Assembly: GCA_050330055.1 (NCBI GenBank)
Contig: JBHJOF010000050.1
Span: 1 to 25,004, forward strand
Origin: JBHJOF01 sp050330055
Lineage (GTDB): Bacteria > Pseudomonadota > Alphaproteobacteria > Kiloniellales > JAKSDN01
Length of the DNA stretch: 25,004 bases
Reading direction: 5' to 3'
Below the pieces are notes generated by a model. It was given only the letters and a program-made list of their open reading frames with translations. It ran no database searches and was not told the origin of the DNA. The position numbers and the translations under genes were made by a program. Shown piece by piece: positions 1 through 7,549 of this stretch; the stretch's first letter is position 1, and each line of letters opens with the position of its first letter.

Positions 1-11
1 CCTTGAGTTTT

Positions 12-46
12 CCCTCCCCCCTTGAGGGGGAGGGCCAGGGAGGGGG
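12..46. repeat. Partial copy of GC-rich palindromic repeat
   Basis: A 9-bp perfect stem (CCCTCCCCC at 12-20 with GGGGGAGGG at 26-34, 5-nt loop) is followed by a G-rich stretch. Read on the minus strand it resembles one half of the longer palindromes at 1387-1539 and 20393-20543, with the same Ctccct/aaggg core. I read it as a degenerate or truncated member of that family. The rest of 1-195 holds no gene that I can support. Confidence 0.45.
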
Positions 47-195
47 GCGTCAACAAAGCGGACAACAGGAAACTCAGCTTGCGTTGGCAAGGGAAGTTCA
101 TTGAACGGCGCTTCATGGCCTGCCCGAACCGACCCAGCTGTGCTAAGCGATGCCGGCCCGGGGAGCGGATAGGATAGGGGAAGGGAACAGGAGCC

Positions 196-978
196 ATGGA
201 CTCAGAGGTCAGGACGGTCCGGCGCGGGGCGGTGCTCGAGGTCACGCTCGACCGGCCCAAGGCGAACGCGATCGACGCGCCGACCAGCCGCCGGATGGGC
301 GAGGTCTTCGCCGGTTTCCGCGACGACCCGAACTTGCGCGTCGCCATCGTCACCGGCGGCGGCGAGCGCTTCTTCTCGGCCGGCTGGGACCTCAAGTCCG
401 TAGCCGAGGGCGAGGCGCCCGACTTCGATTTCGGCGTCGGCGGCTTCGGTGGGCTGCAGGAGCTGCCGGGCCTCGACAAGCCGGTGATCGCCGCGGTCAA
501 CGGCATGGCGGTGGGCGGCGGCTTCGAGCTGGCGCTCTCGGCCGACCTGATCCTGGCGTCGGAGCAGGCCCGCTTCGCCCTGCCGGAGATCAACGCCGGC
601 ACGCTGGCCGACGCCGCGACCATCAAGCTGCCGCGGCGCATGCCCTATCACGTCGCCATGGAGCTGCTGTTCACCGGGCGCTGGATGGAGGCGGCCGAGG
701 CCAGGCAGTGGGGGCTGGTCAACGAGATCCTGCCGGCAGAAGGACTGATGGCCCGCGCGCGCGCGCTGGCCGATCTCCTGGCCGAGGGCCCGCCGCTGGT
801 CTTCGCCGCGGTCAAGGAGGTGGCCCGGCGGACCGAAACGCTGCCGGTGCAGCAGGCCTTCGACCTGGTCAATTCCCGCAAGCTGAAGACGGTGGCGACG
901 CTCTACGACAGCGAGGACATGAAGGAAGGCGCCCGCGCCTTCGCCGAGAAGCGCAAGCCGGTGTGGAAGGGGAGATAG
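196..978 (+). CDS. Enoyl-CoA hydratase/isomerase family protein, CaiD-like
   Basis: This is a crotonase-fold protein of 260 aa, the usual length for the family. It should hydrate, dehydrate or isomerise an acyl-CoA in the cytoplasm. The oxyanion-hole segment NGMAVGGGFELALSADLI (102-119) and the following FALPEI (127-132) place glutamates at 111 and 131, the two positions where crotonases carry catalytic acids. The overall pattern (GGGFELALSAD, ALPEINAG, FTGRWMEAAEA, WGLVNEI) is closest to carnitinyl-CoA dehydratases, but substrate cannot be fixed because no caiA/B/C partner is nearby. AGGAG at 189-193 lies just before the ATG, a short spacing. The NTF2-like gene follows after 7 bp, suggesting co-transcription. 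Family assignment is firm; the carnitine assignment is only similarity. Confidence 0.93.
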   Translation: MDSEVRTVRRGAVLEVTLDRPKANAIDAPTSRRMGEVFAGFRDDPNLRVAIVTGGGERFFSAGWDLKSVAEGEAPDFDFGVGGFGGLQELPGLDKPVIAAVNGMAVGGGFELALSADLILASEQARFALPEINAGTLADAATIKLPRRMPYHVAMELLFTGRWMEAAEARQWGLVNEILPAEGLMARARALADLLAEGPPLVFAAVKEVARRTETLPVQQAFDLVNSRKLKTVATLYDSEDMKEGARAFAEKRKPVWKGR

Positions 979-985
979 GGACGCG

Positions 986-1372
986 ATGAGCAAGCGCAAG
1001 CATGCCGATTTCGCCGGCGTTACCGCGGCGCTGCAGGACTACTTCGACGGCATCCACGAGGGCGACGTCGAGAAGCTGCGCGGCGTCTTCGCGCCGACCG
1101 CCAACCTCTACAGTTCGGCCGGCGGCGACCTGGAGGAGTTGAGCCTGGCGCAGTACCTGGAGCGCGTCGCCGGCCGCCCCTCGCCGGCCAGCCAGGGCCA
1201 GACGCGCACCGACCGCATCGTCGCGATCGACTTCTCCGGGCCGGACTCGGCGATTGCCAAGGTCGAGCTCAGCGTGCCGCCGCGGCACTTCGTCGACCTG
1301 CTGACTTTCCTGCGCCTAGACGGACGCTGGCGCATCGTCTGCAAGGCCTACCACGTCGCCGCGGTGGATTAG
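986..1372 (+). CDS. NTF2-like / lumazine-binding-like small protein
   Basis: This 128-aa protein has the layout of the SnoaL/NTF2-like cone fold. An N-terminal helix (FAGVTAALQDYFDGIHEGD, about 9-27) is followed by the motif around LRGVFAPTANLYS, and the end reads FLRLDGRWRIVCKAYHV, typical of the last two strands. No signal peptide or membrane segment is visible. Such proteins are either small enzymes or ligand-binding modules, and the sequence does not show which. It starts 7 bp after the crotonase stop, so the two are likely an operon and may share a pathway. A G-rich stretch in the crotonase end (AAGGGGAG) can serve as ribosome-binding site. Family call is good; the function is unknown. 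Confidence 0.82.
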   Translation: MSKRKHADFAGVTAALQDYFDGIHEGDVEKLRGVFAPTANLYSSAGGDLEELSLAQYLERVAGRPSPASQGQTRTDRIVAIDFSGPDSAIAKVELSVPPRHFVDLLTFLRLDGRWRIVCKAYHVAAVD

Positions 1373-1386
1373 GCACTCTTTGTCTT

Positions 1387-1539
1387 GTCACCCTCACCCT
1401 CCCACGCTCCCTTCGGTCGCGCGGGCCCCTCCCTCTCCCCTCAAGGGCGAGGGAACAAACTGGCGGGCACTCATTCCCTCTCCCTCGAGGGGAGAGGGAG
1501 GGGCCCGCGCGCGTCAGCGCGTGGGAGGGTGAGGGTGAC
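1387..1539. repeat. Long palindromic intergenic repeat, copy 1
   Basis: The outer arms are a perfect 19-bp inverted pair (1387-1405 with 1521-1539, GTCACCCTCACCCTCCCAC and its complement). The inner arms are a perfect 24-bp inverted pair (1419-1442 with 1487-1510, built on GCGCGGGCCCCTCCCTCTC). A short asymmetric centre holds two further Ctccct/gaggg half-stems. A second copy lies at 20393-20543 and a fragment at 12-46. No coding sequence is inside. It is a dispersed, REP/MITE-like extragenic palindrome; mobility is inferred from multiple copies only. Confidence 0.85.
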
Positions 1540-1766
1540 TTGAAGAACAAGGAGCGCTTGCCGTCCGCCGACGATCGTGCCAACTTCCCGCTATGAACAG
1601 GCAGCAGACAGTATTGCATCTTTGGTGGCGCCGGCTCTGACCGGCGGCCGCGCTCTGTCTGCACAGTGAAATTCCGAAGGGCCGCCGCACGCGAAGGCGG
1701 CCTTTTCATTTTCTGACCTCTCTTGACCGCCTTCCGTGCCGCCGCCGCAACCGCGAGGAGGCCGGC
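1540..1766 (+). other. Intergenic stretch, possible small RNA ending in a terminator
   Basis: Between the palindrome and the methyltransferase gene there is no supportable coding sequence. The stretch 1560-1706 is less repetitive, contains an internal GC-rich inverted segment (GGCGCCGGCTCTGACCGGCGGCC around 1627-1650) and ends in the terminator-like hairpin at 1680-1706. That arrangement would fit an orphan small RNA on the plus strand, but I see no convincing promoter and do not recognise a known RNA family. Confidence 0.25.
1680..1706 (+). terminator. Rho-independent terminator-like hairpin
   Basis: GGCCGCC (1680-1686) pairs perfectly with GGCGGCC (1696-1702) across a 9-nt loop, followed at once by TTTT and shortly by a second TTTT. 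The nearest upstream gene ends 308 bp earlier, so it either ends the crotonase transcript after the palindrome or belongs to an unannotated RNA. Confidence 0.5.
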
Positions 1767-2474
1767 ATGTTGCTCGACGCGCGCAAGAAGGCATTCGATC
1801 TCGATCACGCCGTGCCCTGGGGGCGCAGCCGGGCGGACTACTGCGCCTTCTTCGATCTTGGCGATCTGCCGCGAAACGCGCGCATTCTCGATTGCGCCGC
1901 TGGTCCCTCGAGCTTCACGGCTGAGTCGACAAGGCTTGGCTGGGATGTCACCGCCGTCGATCCGCTCTATCGTCACAGCGCCGACGAGATCGCCCGGCGC
2001 ATCGAGGCCGAGGTGCCGCGCCAGGTCGAGAGCCTGCAGCGGGCGCGCGACCGCTTCGTCTGGGGCCGCTACGGCACGCCGGAAAAACTAGCCGAGATGC
2101 GGCTCGCGGCCATGCGCGCCTTTCTCGACGACTACCGGGAGGCGGCGGGCAGCGGGCGCTATCTCGCCGCCGGCCTGCCCATCCTGCCGTTCCACGAGCG
2201 TCGCTTCGACCTCGCGCTCTGCTCGCACTTCCTCTTTCTCTACAGCCATCTGTTCGATGCCGCATTCCATATCGTCGCCATTGCCCAACTGCTGCGCGCC
2301 GCCCGCGAGGTGCGCATCTTCCCGCTGCTCGATCTCGACGGCGCGCCCTCGGCGCATCTGGGACCGCTTCGGCAAGCCCTGGCGGCGCGCGGCGCCGAGA
2401 GCGAGATCCGGCTGGTGCCTTATGAGTTTCAAAGAGGTGGCGACCGGATGCTGCGTATTCTCGCGCCGCCTTGA
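1767..2474 (+). CDS. Class I SAM-dependent methyltransferase-like protein
   Basis: This 235-aa cytoplasmic protein has a recognisable Rossmann methyltransferase start. Motif I is ARILDCAAGPSSF (38-50), and strand 2 ends in the acidic residue of VTAVDPLY (61-68), which would hold the SAM ribose. A later FDLALCSHFLFLYS is the usual motif IV region. Between them lies a long helical insert rich in Arg and Glu (about 70-135) typical of a poorly described bacterial subgroup, so the acceptor is unknown. The start is supported by GCGAGGAGG just 5 nt before the ATG. It stands alone between a palindrome-filled gap and the GDT1-like gene, 75 bp downstream. Family call is good; substrate cannot be assigned. 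Confidence 0.8.
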   Translation: MLLDARKKAFDLDHAVPWGRSRADYCAFFDLGDLPRNARILDCAAGPSSFTAESTRLGWDVTAVDPLYRHSADEIARRIEAEVPRQVESLQRARDRFVWGRYGTPEKLAEMRLAAMRAFLDDYREAAGSGRYLAAGLPILPFHERRFDLALCSHFLFLYSHLFDAAFHIVAIAQLLRAAREVRIFPLLDLDGAPSAHLGPLRQALAARGAESEIRLVPYEFQRGGDRMLRILAPP

Positions 2475-2549
2475 CGCAAGCAGCCGGTTGCCTCGGGCAA
2501 GCCGGCGCGCCTATGGTGCCGGCCGCCTGCCCCCAAGGAGATTCGCGTC

Positions 2550-2828
2550 ATGGCCCAGCTTCTTGTCGTCTTCGTCACCATTTTTCTGGCCGAGCTCGGC
2601 GACAAGACGCAGATCGCGACCCTGCTCTATGCCGCCGACCGGCAGCAGCATCCCGTGCTGACCTTCCTCGCCGCCTCGGCCGCGCTGATCGCCGCGACGG
2701 CGCTGGCCGTCCTGGTCGGCACCCTGGCGCAGCGTTATCTCGACCTTCTGCCGATGAAGCTGATCGCCGGCCTCGGCTTCCTCGCCGTTGGCGTCTGGAG
2801 CCTCTACGAGCACTTCACCGGCGCCTGA
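2550..2828 (+). CDS. GDT1/TMEM165 (UPF0016) family membrane protein, single repeat
   Basis: A 92-aa inner-membrane protein with three predicted membrane segments (about 2-17, 33-55, 66-85). The signature ELGDKT at 15-20 is the conserved cation-binding motif of the UPF0016/GDT1 family of Mn2+/Ca2+-proton exchangers. Full-length members carry two such motifs in tandem repeats; this protein has only one, so it would need to work as a homodimer or with a partner half. No second half is adjacent: downstream is a palindromic repeat and then the antiporter on the other strand. AAGGAG with 8-nt spacing supports the ATG. It is intact rather than truncated, because single-repeat members are known as a normal bacterial form. 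Confidence 0.85.
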   Translation: MAQLLVVFVTIFLAELGDKTQIATLLYAADRQQHPVLTFLAASAALIAATALAVLVGTLAQRYLDLLPMKLIAGLGFLAVGVWSLYEHFTGA

Positions 2829-2901
2829 GCGTCCGGACTTGTTGTCATTGCCGGGTTCGAGGAGTCTTGGCCGGCGAACCGCCCCCCTTTTCCCCCTGGC
2901 G

Positions 2902-3076
2902 CCGTCATGGTCGGCGAAGGCCGACCATCCACGTGTTTGTGTTCGGCCGGGGAGTTGAGCTGCGCTGCATCAGTTCAGAACGCCGTAGATGTCGGCATCC
3001 AACGATCGAGGCGGGCACTGGTTGCAGCCGCGCCAAAGGAAACTCGTGGATGGTCGGCCTTCGCCGACCATGACGG
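2902..3076. repeat. Inverted pair of hairpin repeats (MITE-like)
   Basis: The 32 bases at 2902-2933 are a perfect reverse complement of 3045-3076. Each arm is itself a hairpin, ATGGTCGGC and GCCGACCAT around GAAG (or CTTC). The 111 bp between the arms contain no supportable gene. The arms match the general type of alphaproteobacterial intergenic hairpin that reads GTCATGG-hairpin-CCATCCACG. The whole could be a 175-bp non-autonomous element or two independent hairpin insertions in opposite orientation; no clear target duplication is seen. It fills most of the 330-bp gap 2829-3158 between convergent genes. Confidence 0.8.
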
Positions 3077-3158
3077 TCGGTGTGAACAAGCCTTAACCGG
3101 ACAGCGGTGGCTCAAGTCCGGGCATGGCATGCGGGGAGTGTTTTGTCGTCTTGACACA

Positions 3159-5660
3159 CTACGCGCCGTCACCTGCCAGGTTCTCCTCGCGCCGCGCGCT
3201 GGCGGTCGCCTCGATCTCGGCCCTGACCTTGGGCTCGCGGGTCAGCAGGCGGCGGAAGTCGCGCGCGTTCAGCTCCATCAGGTGGCAGTAGCTGCGCGCC
3301 ACCACGTCGGCGTTGCGCGGCTGCCTGGTGAGCAGCGCCATCTCGCCGAAGAACTCGCCGGGACCGAGCGTGACCTTGCCGTTGTCGAGCCGCACCTCGA
3401 CCTCGCCCGAGGCGATGAAGTACATGCTGCCGCCGACCGCGCCGCGGCGCACGATGGTCTCGCCCGGCAGCACGAGACGCGGGCCGAGCAGCCGGGCTAT
3501 GTGCCGCACCCCCTCGTGGTCCAGGCTCTCGAAGACCCGCACCTGGCGGATCATGGCGGCCAAGCCGACGCCGAAGTCGAGCGGCGGCTGGCGCTCGATG
3601 GCCTGGCGGCGCGTCTCGATCTTGCCCTGCAGGTCATTGAAGACCTCGCGGCTGATCAGCGATTCCTCCAGCATGCGGCGGTACTGCTCGTCTTCGAAGC
3701 GCAGCCCGGCGCGCGCCAGGTACTGGGCGCGCAGCGCCTCGGCGAAGCCGGTGAACTGCAGCTCGATCGCGCCCAGCGCGTCCTGCACGCTGCGCAGGCG
3801 CCGGGCCAGCAGCTCGTCCAGCGTGGTGCCGATGGCGCGGCCGAGCAACGGGCGCACCGCGCGGGCGTTGAAGCGGATCAGCTCGCGCACCACCAGCTCG
3901 GTCACCAGGAGCGACTCGAAGCGGTCGGCCATGAGGCGGGCCAGCACCGTGGTCCAGCCGAGCCGCCGGTGCAGCCACAGGGCGTGTCGGAAAGTGCGGG
4001 GCAGGGCGATCTCGCGGCGCGTGCTCTCCTCATAGGCGGCAAGACCGCCGGTCTTGACCTGGTCGATCAGGCGGTCGGCGGCGGCTACGCGCAGCGCCAC
4101 CATGCGGCGCGAGATAGTGCCCGAATCGAGGTGCTCCAGGTAGAGCTCGCGCTCACGGTTGGCCAGGGTCAGGAGGCCGACGCGACGCCGTTCCTCCTCC
4201 GGCAGCGGCGGCTCGCCGTCGTCCGTGGGTTCACTTGCTGCCGCGGCCGGCGCCCCGTCCTCCGGCGCGACGCGGGCGGCGAGCGCGGGGTCGAAACCAT
4301 AGTCGCGCGCCACGTCGGCGATCTGGCCGCGCACCGTGCTGTGCGACAGGGCCATCACCCGGTCGCGCAGCGTGCGCTCGGTGGCCGACAGCCGGTCGAG
4401 CCGCAGCAGGCGCAGCAGAGGCCGCAGGCTGGGCGCGTTGACGAAGAGGGTAAAGAGCACGTAGCCGACCGCCAGCACGGTGATGAAGTGCTGGTCCTCC
4501 GACGGCACGAAGGCGTGCTGGCTGACCGACAGCGCCAGCACCATGGTGACCGCGCCGCGCAGGCCGCCCCAGAGGATCACCGCCTTGGTGCGCCGGCCGA
4601 TCGGCTCGGTCAGCTGCACCGCCGTGAGCAGCGGCAGCAGGCCGTAGAGCACCAGGGCGCGCGCCGCCAGCGCGGCTGCCACCAGCACCAGCAGCAGGCC
4701 GAGATCGGCCAGGCCGACCTGCGGCAGGATCTGCGCCGCCAGCACGGCGGCCAGCACGAAGATCAGCGAGTTGGCCCAGAACTCGAGCTGGAGCCAGGTC
4801 TGCAGCAGCGGCTCCCAGGTGCCGGCGCGCAGTCGCGGCCGGCCGTACACCACGAAGGTCAGCGCCGCCACTACCACGGCGACGACGCCGGAGACCTCGA
4901 GGTAGTGCTCGCCCAGCACGAAGGTGAAGTAGGCGAGGCTGACCGTCAGGGTGATCTCGGCCACCGGCGTGTTGCGCAGCCGGTGCAGCAGGCCGCAGGC
5001 GAGCCAGGCCAGCACGTAACCGACCGCGATGCCACCGGCGAAGTCGATGAGGAACTCGCCGGCGCCGGCCCAGAGATCGAACGATCGCGTGCCGACCAGC
5101 ACGTCGAGCAGCAGGGTGAAGAGCGCGATCGCGGCCGCGTCGTTGAACAGGCTCTCGCCGGCGATCAGGGCGGTCAGGCGGCGCGGCGCGCCGAGATCGC
5201 GGAAGATGCTGATGACCGCAGCCGGGTCGGTGGTCGCCACGATGGCGCCGAGCAGCAGGCAGGTGACCAGCCCCAGCGACGACACCGAGTCGAGGGCGTA
5301 GCCGACCACGGCGGTGGTGACCACCACCGCCACCACGGCCAGCAGCAGCACCGCCGCCAGCTCGTCGAACAGCAGGCGCACGTCGATGGTGAGGCCGGCG
5401 GTGAACAGCAGCGGCGGCAGAAAGAGGAACAGGAAGGCGTCAGCCGACAGGCCGAGCCTGGTCAGCCCGCCCAGCAGATCCCCGATCATGCCAATTCCGG
5501 CCAACTCACCGAAGGCGACCGCAAGCGATCCCAGGCCGACGCCGAGGGCGGCCAGCAGCATGGTGTAGGGCAGCGCCAGCCGGTCAGCCAGCGGCAGCAC
5601 CAGGCTCACCAGTGCCAGGAGCACGGCAAGCACCAGAACGATCAGGACCACCTCAGGCAT
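3159..5660 (-). CDS. CPA1-family Na+/H+ antiporter with C-terminal cyclic-nucleotide-binding domain
   Basis: An 833-aa inner-membrane cation/proton antiporter. The first ~420 residues form about 12 hydrophobic segments. ATTDPAAV (142-149) is the TM4-type unwound motif and GESLFNDAAAI (168-178) carries the Asn-Asp pair (N173, D174) of electroneutral CPA1 exchangers. A long soluble helical tail (about 420-700) leads into a cNMP-binding fold (707-815) with the phosphate-binding cassette FGEMALLTRQPRNADV (771-786), including the expected Gly-Glu and Arg. This layout recalls plant SOS1 and bacterial cNMP-gated exchangers, so transport may be gated by cAMP or cGMP; that is inference. Intact length. 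The ATG at 5660 has only a weak upstream purine run. It is divergent from the kinase gene at 5850. Confidence 0.92.
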   Translation of the reverse strand: MPEVVLIVLVLAVLLALVSLVLPLADRLALPYTMLLAALGVGLGSLAVAFGELAGIGMIGDLLGGLTRLGLSADAFLFLFLPPLLFTAGLTIDVRLLFDELAAVLLLAVVAVVVTTAVVGYALDSVSSLGLVTCLLLGAIVATTDPAAVISIFRDLGAPRRLTALIAGESLFNDAAAIALFTLLLDVLVGTRSFDLWAGAGEFLIDFAGGIAVGYVLAWLACGLLHRLRNTPVAEITLTVSLAYFTFVLGEHYLEVSGVVAVVVAALTFVVYGRPRLRAGTWEPLLQTWLQLEFWANSLIFVLAAVLAAQILPQVGLADLGLLLVLVAAALAARALVLYGLLPLLTAVQLTEPIGRRTKAVILWGGLRGAVTMVLALSVSQHAFVPSEDQHFITVLAVGYVLFTLFVNAPSLRPLLRLLRLDRLSATERTLRDRVMALSHSTVRGQIADVARDYGFDPALAARVAPEDGAPAAAASEPTDDGEPPLPEEERRRVGLLTLANRERELYLEHLDSGTISRRMVALRVAAADRLIDQVKTGGLAAYEESTRREIALPRTFRHALWLHRRLGWTTVLARLMADRFESLLVTELVVRELIRFNARAVRPLLGRAIGTTLDELLARRLRSVQDALGAIELQFTGFAEALRAQYLARAGLRFEDEQYRRMLEESLISREVFNDLQGKIETRRQAIERQPPLDFGVGLAAMIRQVRVFESLDHEGVRHIARLLGPRLVLPGETIVRRGAVGGSMYFIASGEVEVRLDNGKVTLGPGEFFGEMALLTRQPRNADVVARSYCHLMELNARDFRRLLTREPKVRAEIEATASARREENLAGDGA

Positions 5661-5849
5661 CTTTGTGGGCCGTGCCCTCGCGCGCGCCGCCCGAGCGCGG
5701 CGCCGCGCTATCTAACAAGCCGGCGGCAGCAGCGTCCAGGGCAGGCCCCCGGGGGACCAGTGTCCTCTTTGGCCTTTGATGGAGGTCAACGCCCGTCATC
5801 CCGGGACGCTATAGTGAGCCCCGATGGCGGTTCGGGCAGGGCAGATGGC
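5661..5849. promoter_or_regulatory. Divergent intergenic region, presumed promoters
   Basis: This 189-bp gap separates the minus-strand antiporter from the plus-strand kinase gene and must hold both promoters. TATAGT at 5810-5815 is a good -10-like hexamer for the rightward gene, but no well-spaced -35 is obvious. No operator-like palindrome stands out except short GC-rich hairpins near 5690-5705. Confidence 0.3.
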
Positions 5850-7454
5850 ATGACGGCGAAGCGGGAGACCGGCGATGCGGCCGGGCGCCACATCATGGCC
5901 GACCAGAGCGCCGCCGAGCGCTTCCTGGCGGCGCCGGAGACGCACGGCGGCGCGCCGGTGCAGCGCTTCAACACCCATGCCGCAATGGTCTTCGTGGCCG
6001 GCGGGCGCGCCTACAAGATCAAGCGCGCGGTGCGCTACCCCTATCTCGACTTCTCCACGCTCGAGCTGCGCCGGGCGACGTTGGATAAAGAGCTGCAGAT
6101 CAACCGGCGCACCGCGCCGGCGCTCTATCTCGCCGTGCGGCCGCTGCTGCGCGGCAAGGACGGGGCGCTGCATCTTGGCGGGGAGAGCGAAGCAACGTCT
6201 GAGGGCGACCTTGTCGAATGGGTTCTGGTGATGCGCGCCTTCGACCAAGCCGGGCTGTTCGATCACCTGGCCGAGAGCGGCGGCCTCACGCCGGCGCTCC
6301 TGACCGAGCTGGCCGACGCGATCCGCCGCTTTCACGAAAGCGCCGAGCCGGTCGGCCGAGACGGCGTGACGCGGGGCGGTGCGTCCGGCATGCGCGCGAC
6401 GGTCGAGGAGAACGACCAGGACTTCGCCGAACATCCCGGCCTCTTCCCGCCGAAGCGGGCGCGCGGCCTCTCGGCAGCCTCGCAGGCGGCGATCGAGCGC
6501 AACGCCGCGCTGCTGGAGGAGCGCTGGGATCGCGGCCTGGTGCGCCACTGCCACGGCGATCTGCACTTGCGCAACATCTGCCTGATCGAAGGCCGGCCCA
6601 CCCTGTTCGACGCCATCGAGTTCAACGACGCGATCGCCTGCATCGACGTGCTTTACGATCTCGCCTTCCTGCTGATGGACCTGGACGAGCGCGGCCGGCG
6701 GCCGGCGGCCAACCTGGTGCTGAACCGCTATCTGCGCGACGGCGCCGAGCTCGAGGCCCTGGCCGCCTTGCCGCTGTTCCTCTCGGTGCGCGCCGCGATC
6801 CGCGCCAAGGTGGCCGCCGCCGCCCAGGCCGGCCAGAACGACAGGGATGCGCTGGAGCGGCTGACCGCGGAGGCGCGCGCCTACTTCGCGGCCGCCGAGA
6901 CCTATCTGGCGCCGCCGCCACCCCGGCTGGTCGCTGTTGGCGGCCTGTCGGGCAGCGGCAAGTCGACCCTCGCCCGCGCCGTCGCCCCCGACCTGGGGGC
7001 GGCACCCGGCGCCATCGTCCTGCGCAGCGACGTCACCCGCAAGACGCTCTACGGGCTGGCCGACGAGGCGACCCTGCCGCAGGCCGCCTACGGCCCGGAG
7101 GTCAGCGACCGGGTCTACGAGCTGCTGCTGCAGCGCGCCCGCGTGCTGCTGCGGGCCGGCCACGGCGTGGTGCTGGACGCAGTCTATGCCAAGCCGGCCG
7201 AGCGCGCCGCCGCCGAGGCGCTCGCCGCCGATCTGGCCGTGCCCTTCGCCGGCCTGTGGCTCGACGCCGGGCTGGAGACCCTGGTGCGGCGCACCGCCGC
7301 GCGCTACGGCGACGCCTCCGACTCGACGCCGGATGTGGTGCGCGCCCAGGCCGAGCGCGATCTCGGCCCCATGACCTGGCAGCGCCTCGACGCCGACCGA
7401 GCGCCCGAGACTGTAGCCGACGACGCGCGCCGCTGCCTTACGGCGGCCGCTTAG
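5850..7454 (+). CDS. Bifunctional aminoglycoside phosphotransferase-like / P-loop kinase protein
   Basis: A 534-aa two-domain cytoplasmic protein of the COG2187-COG0645 fusion type. The N-terminal half is an APH/choline-kinase-like domain: AYKIKRAVRYPYLDFS (54-69) is the ATP-lysine region, HCHGDLHLRN (233-242) is the catalytic loop (HGDxxxxN) and DAIEFND (254-260) the metal-binding acid. The C-terminal half is a zeta-toxin/gluconate-kinase-like P-loop NTPase with GLSGSGKST (365-373). Members are widespread but the substrate is not established; antibiotic resistance should not be assumed. I chose ATG 5850 because GGGCAGGGCAG precedes it; ATG 5895 (519 aa, beginning MADQSAAERF) is an equally common family start. 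The same frame stays open far upstream, but that is a shadow of the antiporter. Confidence 0.87.
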   Translation: MTAKRETGDAAGRHIMADQSAAERFLAAPETHGGAPVQRFNTHAAMVFVAGGRAYKIKRAVRYPYLDFSTLELRRATLDKELQINRRTAPALYLAVRPLLRGKDGALHLGGESEATSEGDLVEWVLVMRAFDQAGLFDHLAESGGLTPALLTELADAIRRFHESAEPVGRDGVTRGGASGMRATVEENDQDFAEHPGLFPPKRARGLSAASQAAIERNAALLEERWDRGLVRHCHGDLHLRNICLIEGRPTLFDAIEFNDAIACIDVLYDLAFLLMDLDERGRRPAANLVLNRYLRDGAELEALAALPLFLSVRAAIRAKVAAAAQAGQNDRDALERLTAEARAYFAAAETYLAPPPPRLVAVGGLSGSGKSTLARAVAPDLGAAPGAIVLRSDVTRKTLYGLADEATLPQAAYGPEVSDRVYELLLQRARVLLRAGHGVVLDAVYAKPAERAAAEALAADLAVPFAGLWLDAGLETLVRRTAARYGDASDSTPDVVRAQAERDLGPMTWQRLDADRAPETVADDARRCLTAAA

Positions 7455-7549
7455 CGCAGCACTGCAAGCCGGCCGCCGGTCGACTCTGTGTCGGACTTGC
7501 CGCATAGTTCCGCCTGGCCCGTCATCCCGGCCGCTCCAAGCGAGGCACC

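Noticed and set aside
2902..3076. CRISPR or tandem repeat array
   Set aside because: The two 32-bp units are inverted rather than direct, and there are only two.
2907..5849. A plus-strand frame open for more than 980 codons, in frame with the kinase gene and suggesting a giant 1515-aa protein
   Set aside because: It runs antisense through the antiporter gene, is very rich in Gln, His, Arg and Ala as expected of a GC-rich shadow frame, and only the part from about 5850 shows family motifs.
5850..7454. Aminoglycoside resistance gene
   Set aside because: The APH-like fold is fused to a P-loop kinase in a housekeeping-type family, so resistance cannot be inferred from the HGD motif.
5796..7505. 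569-codon minus-strand frame opposite the kinase gene
   Set aside because: Shadow frame rich in Arg, Gly, Gln and His; the sense strand carries clear kinase motifs.
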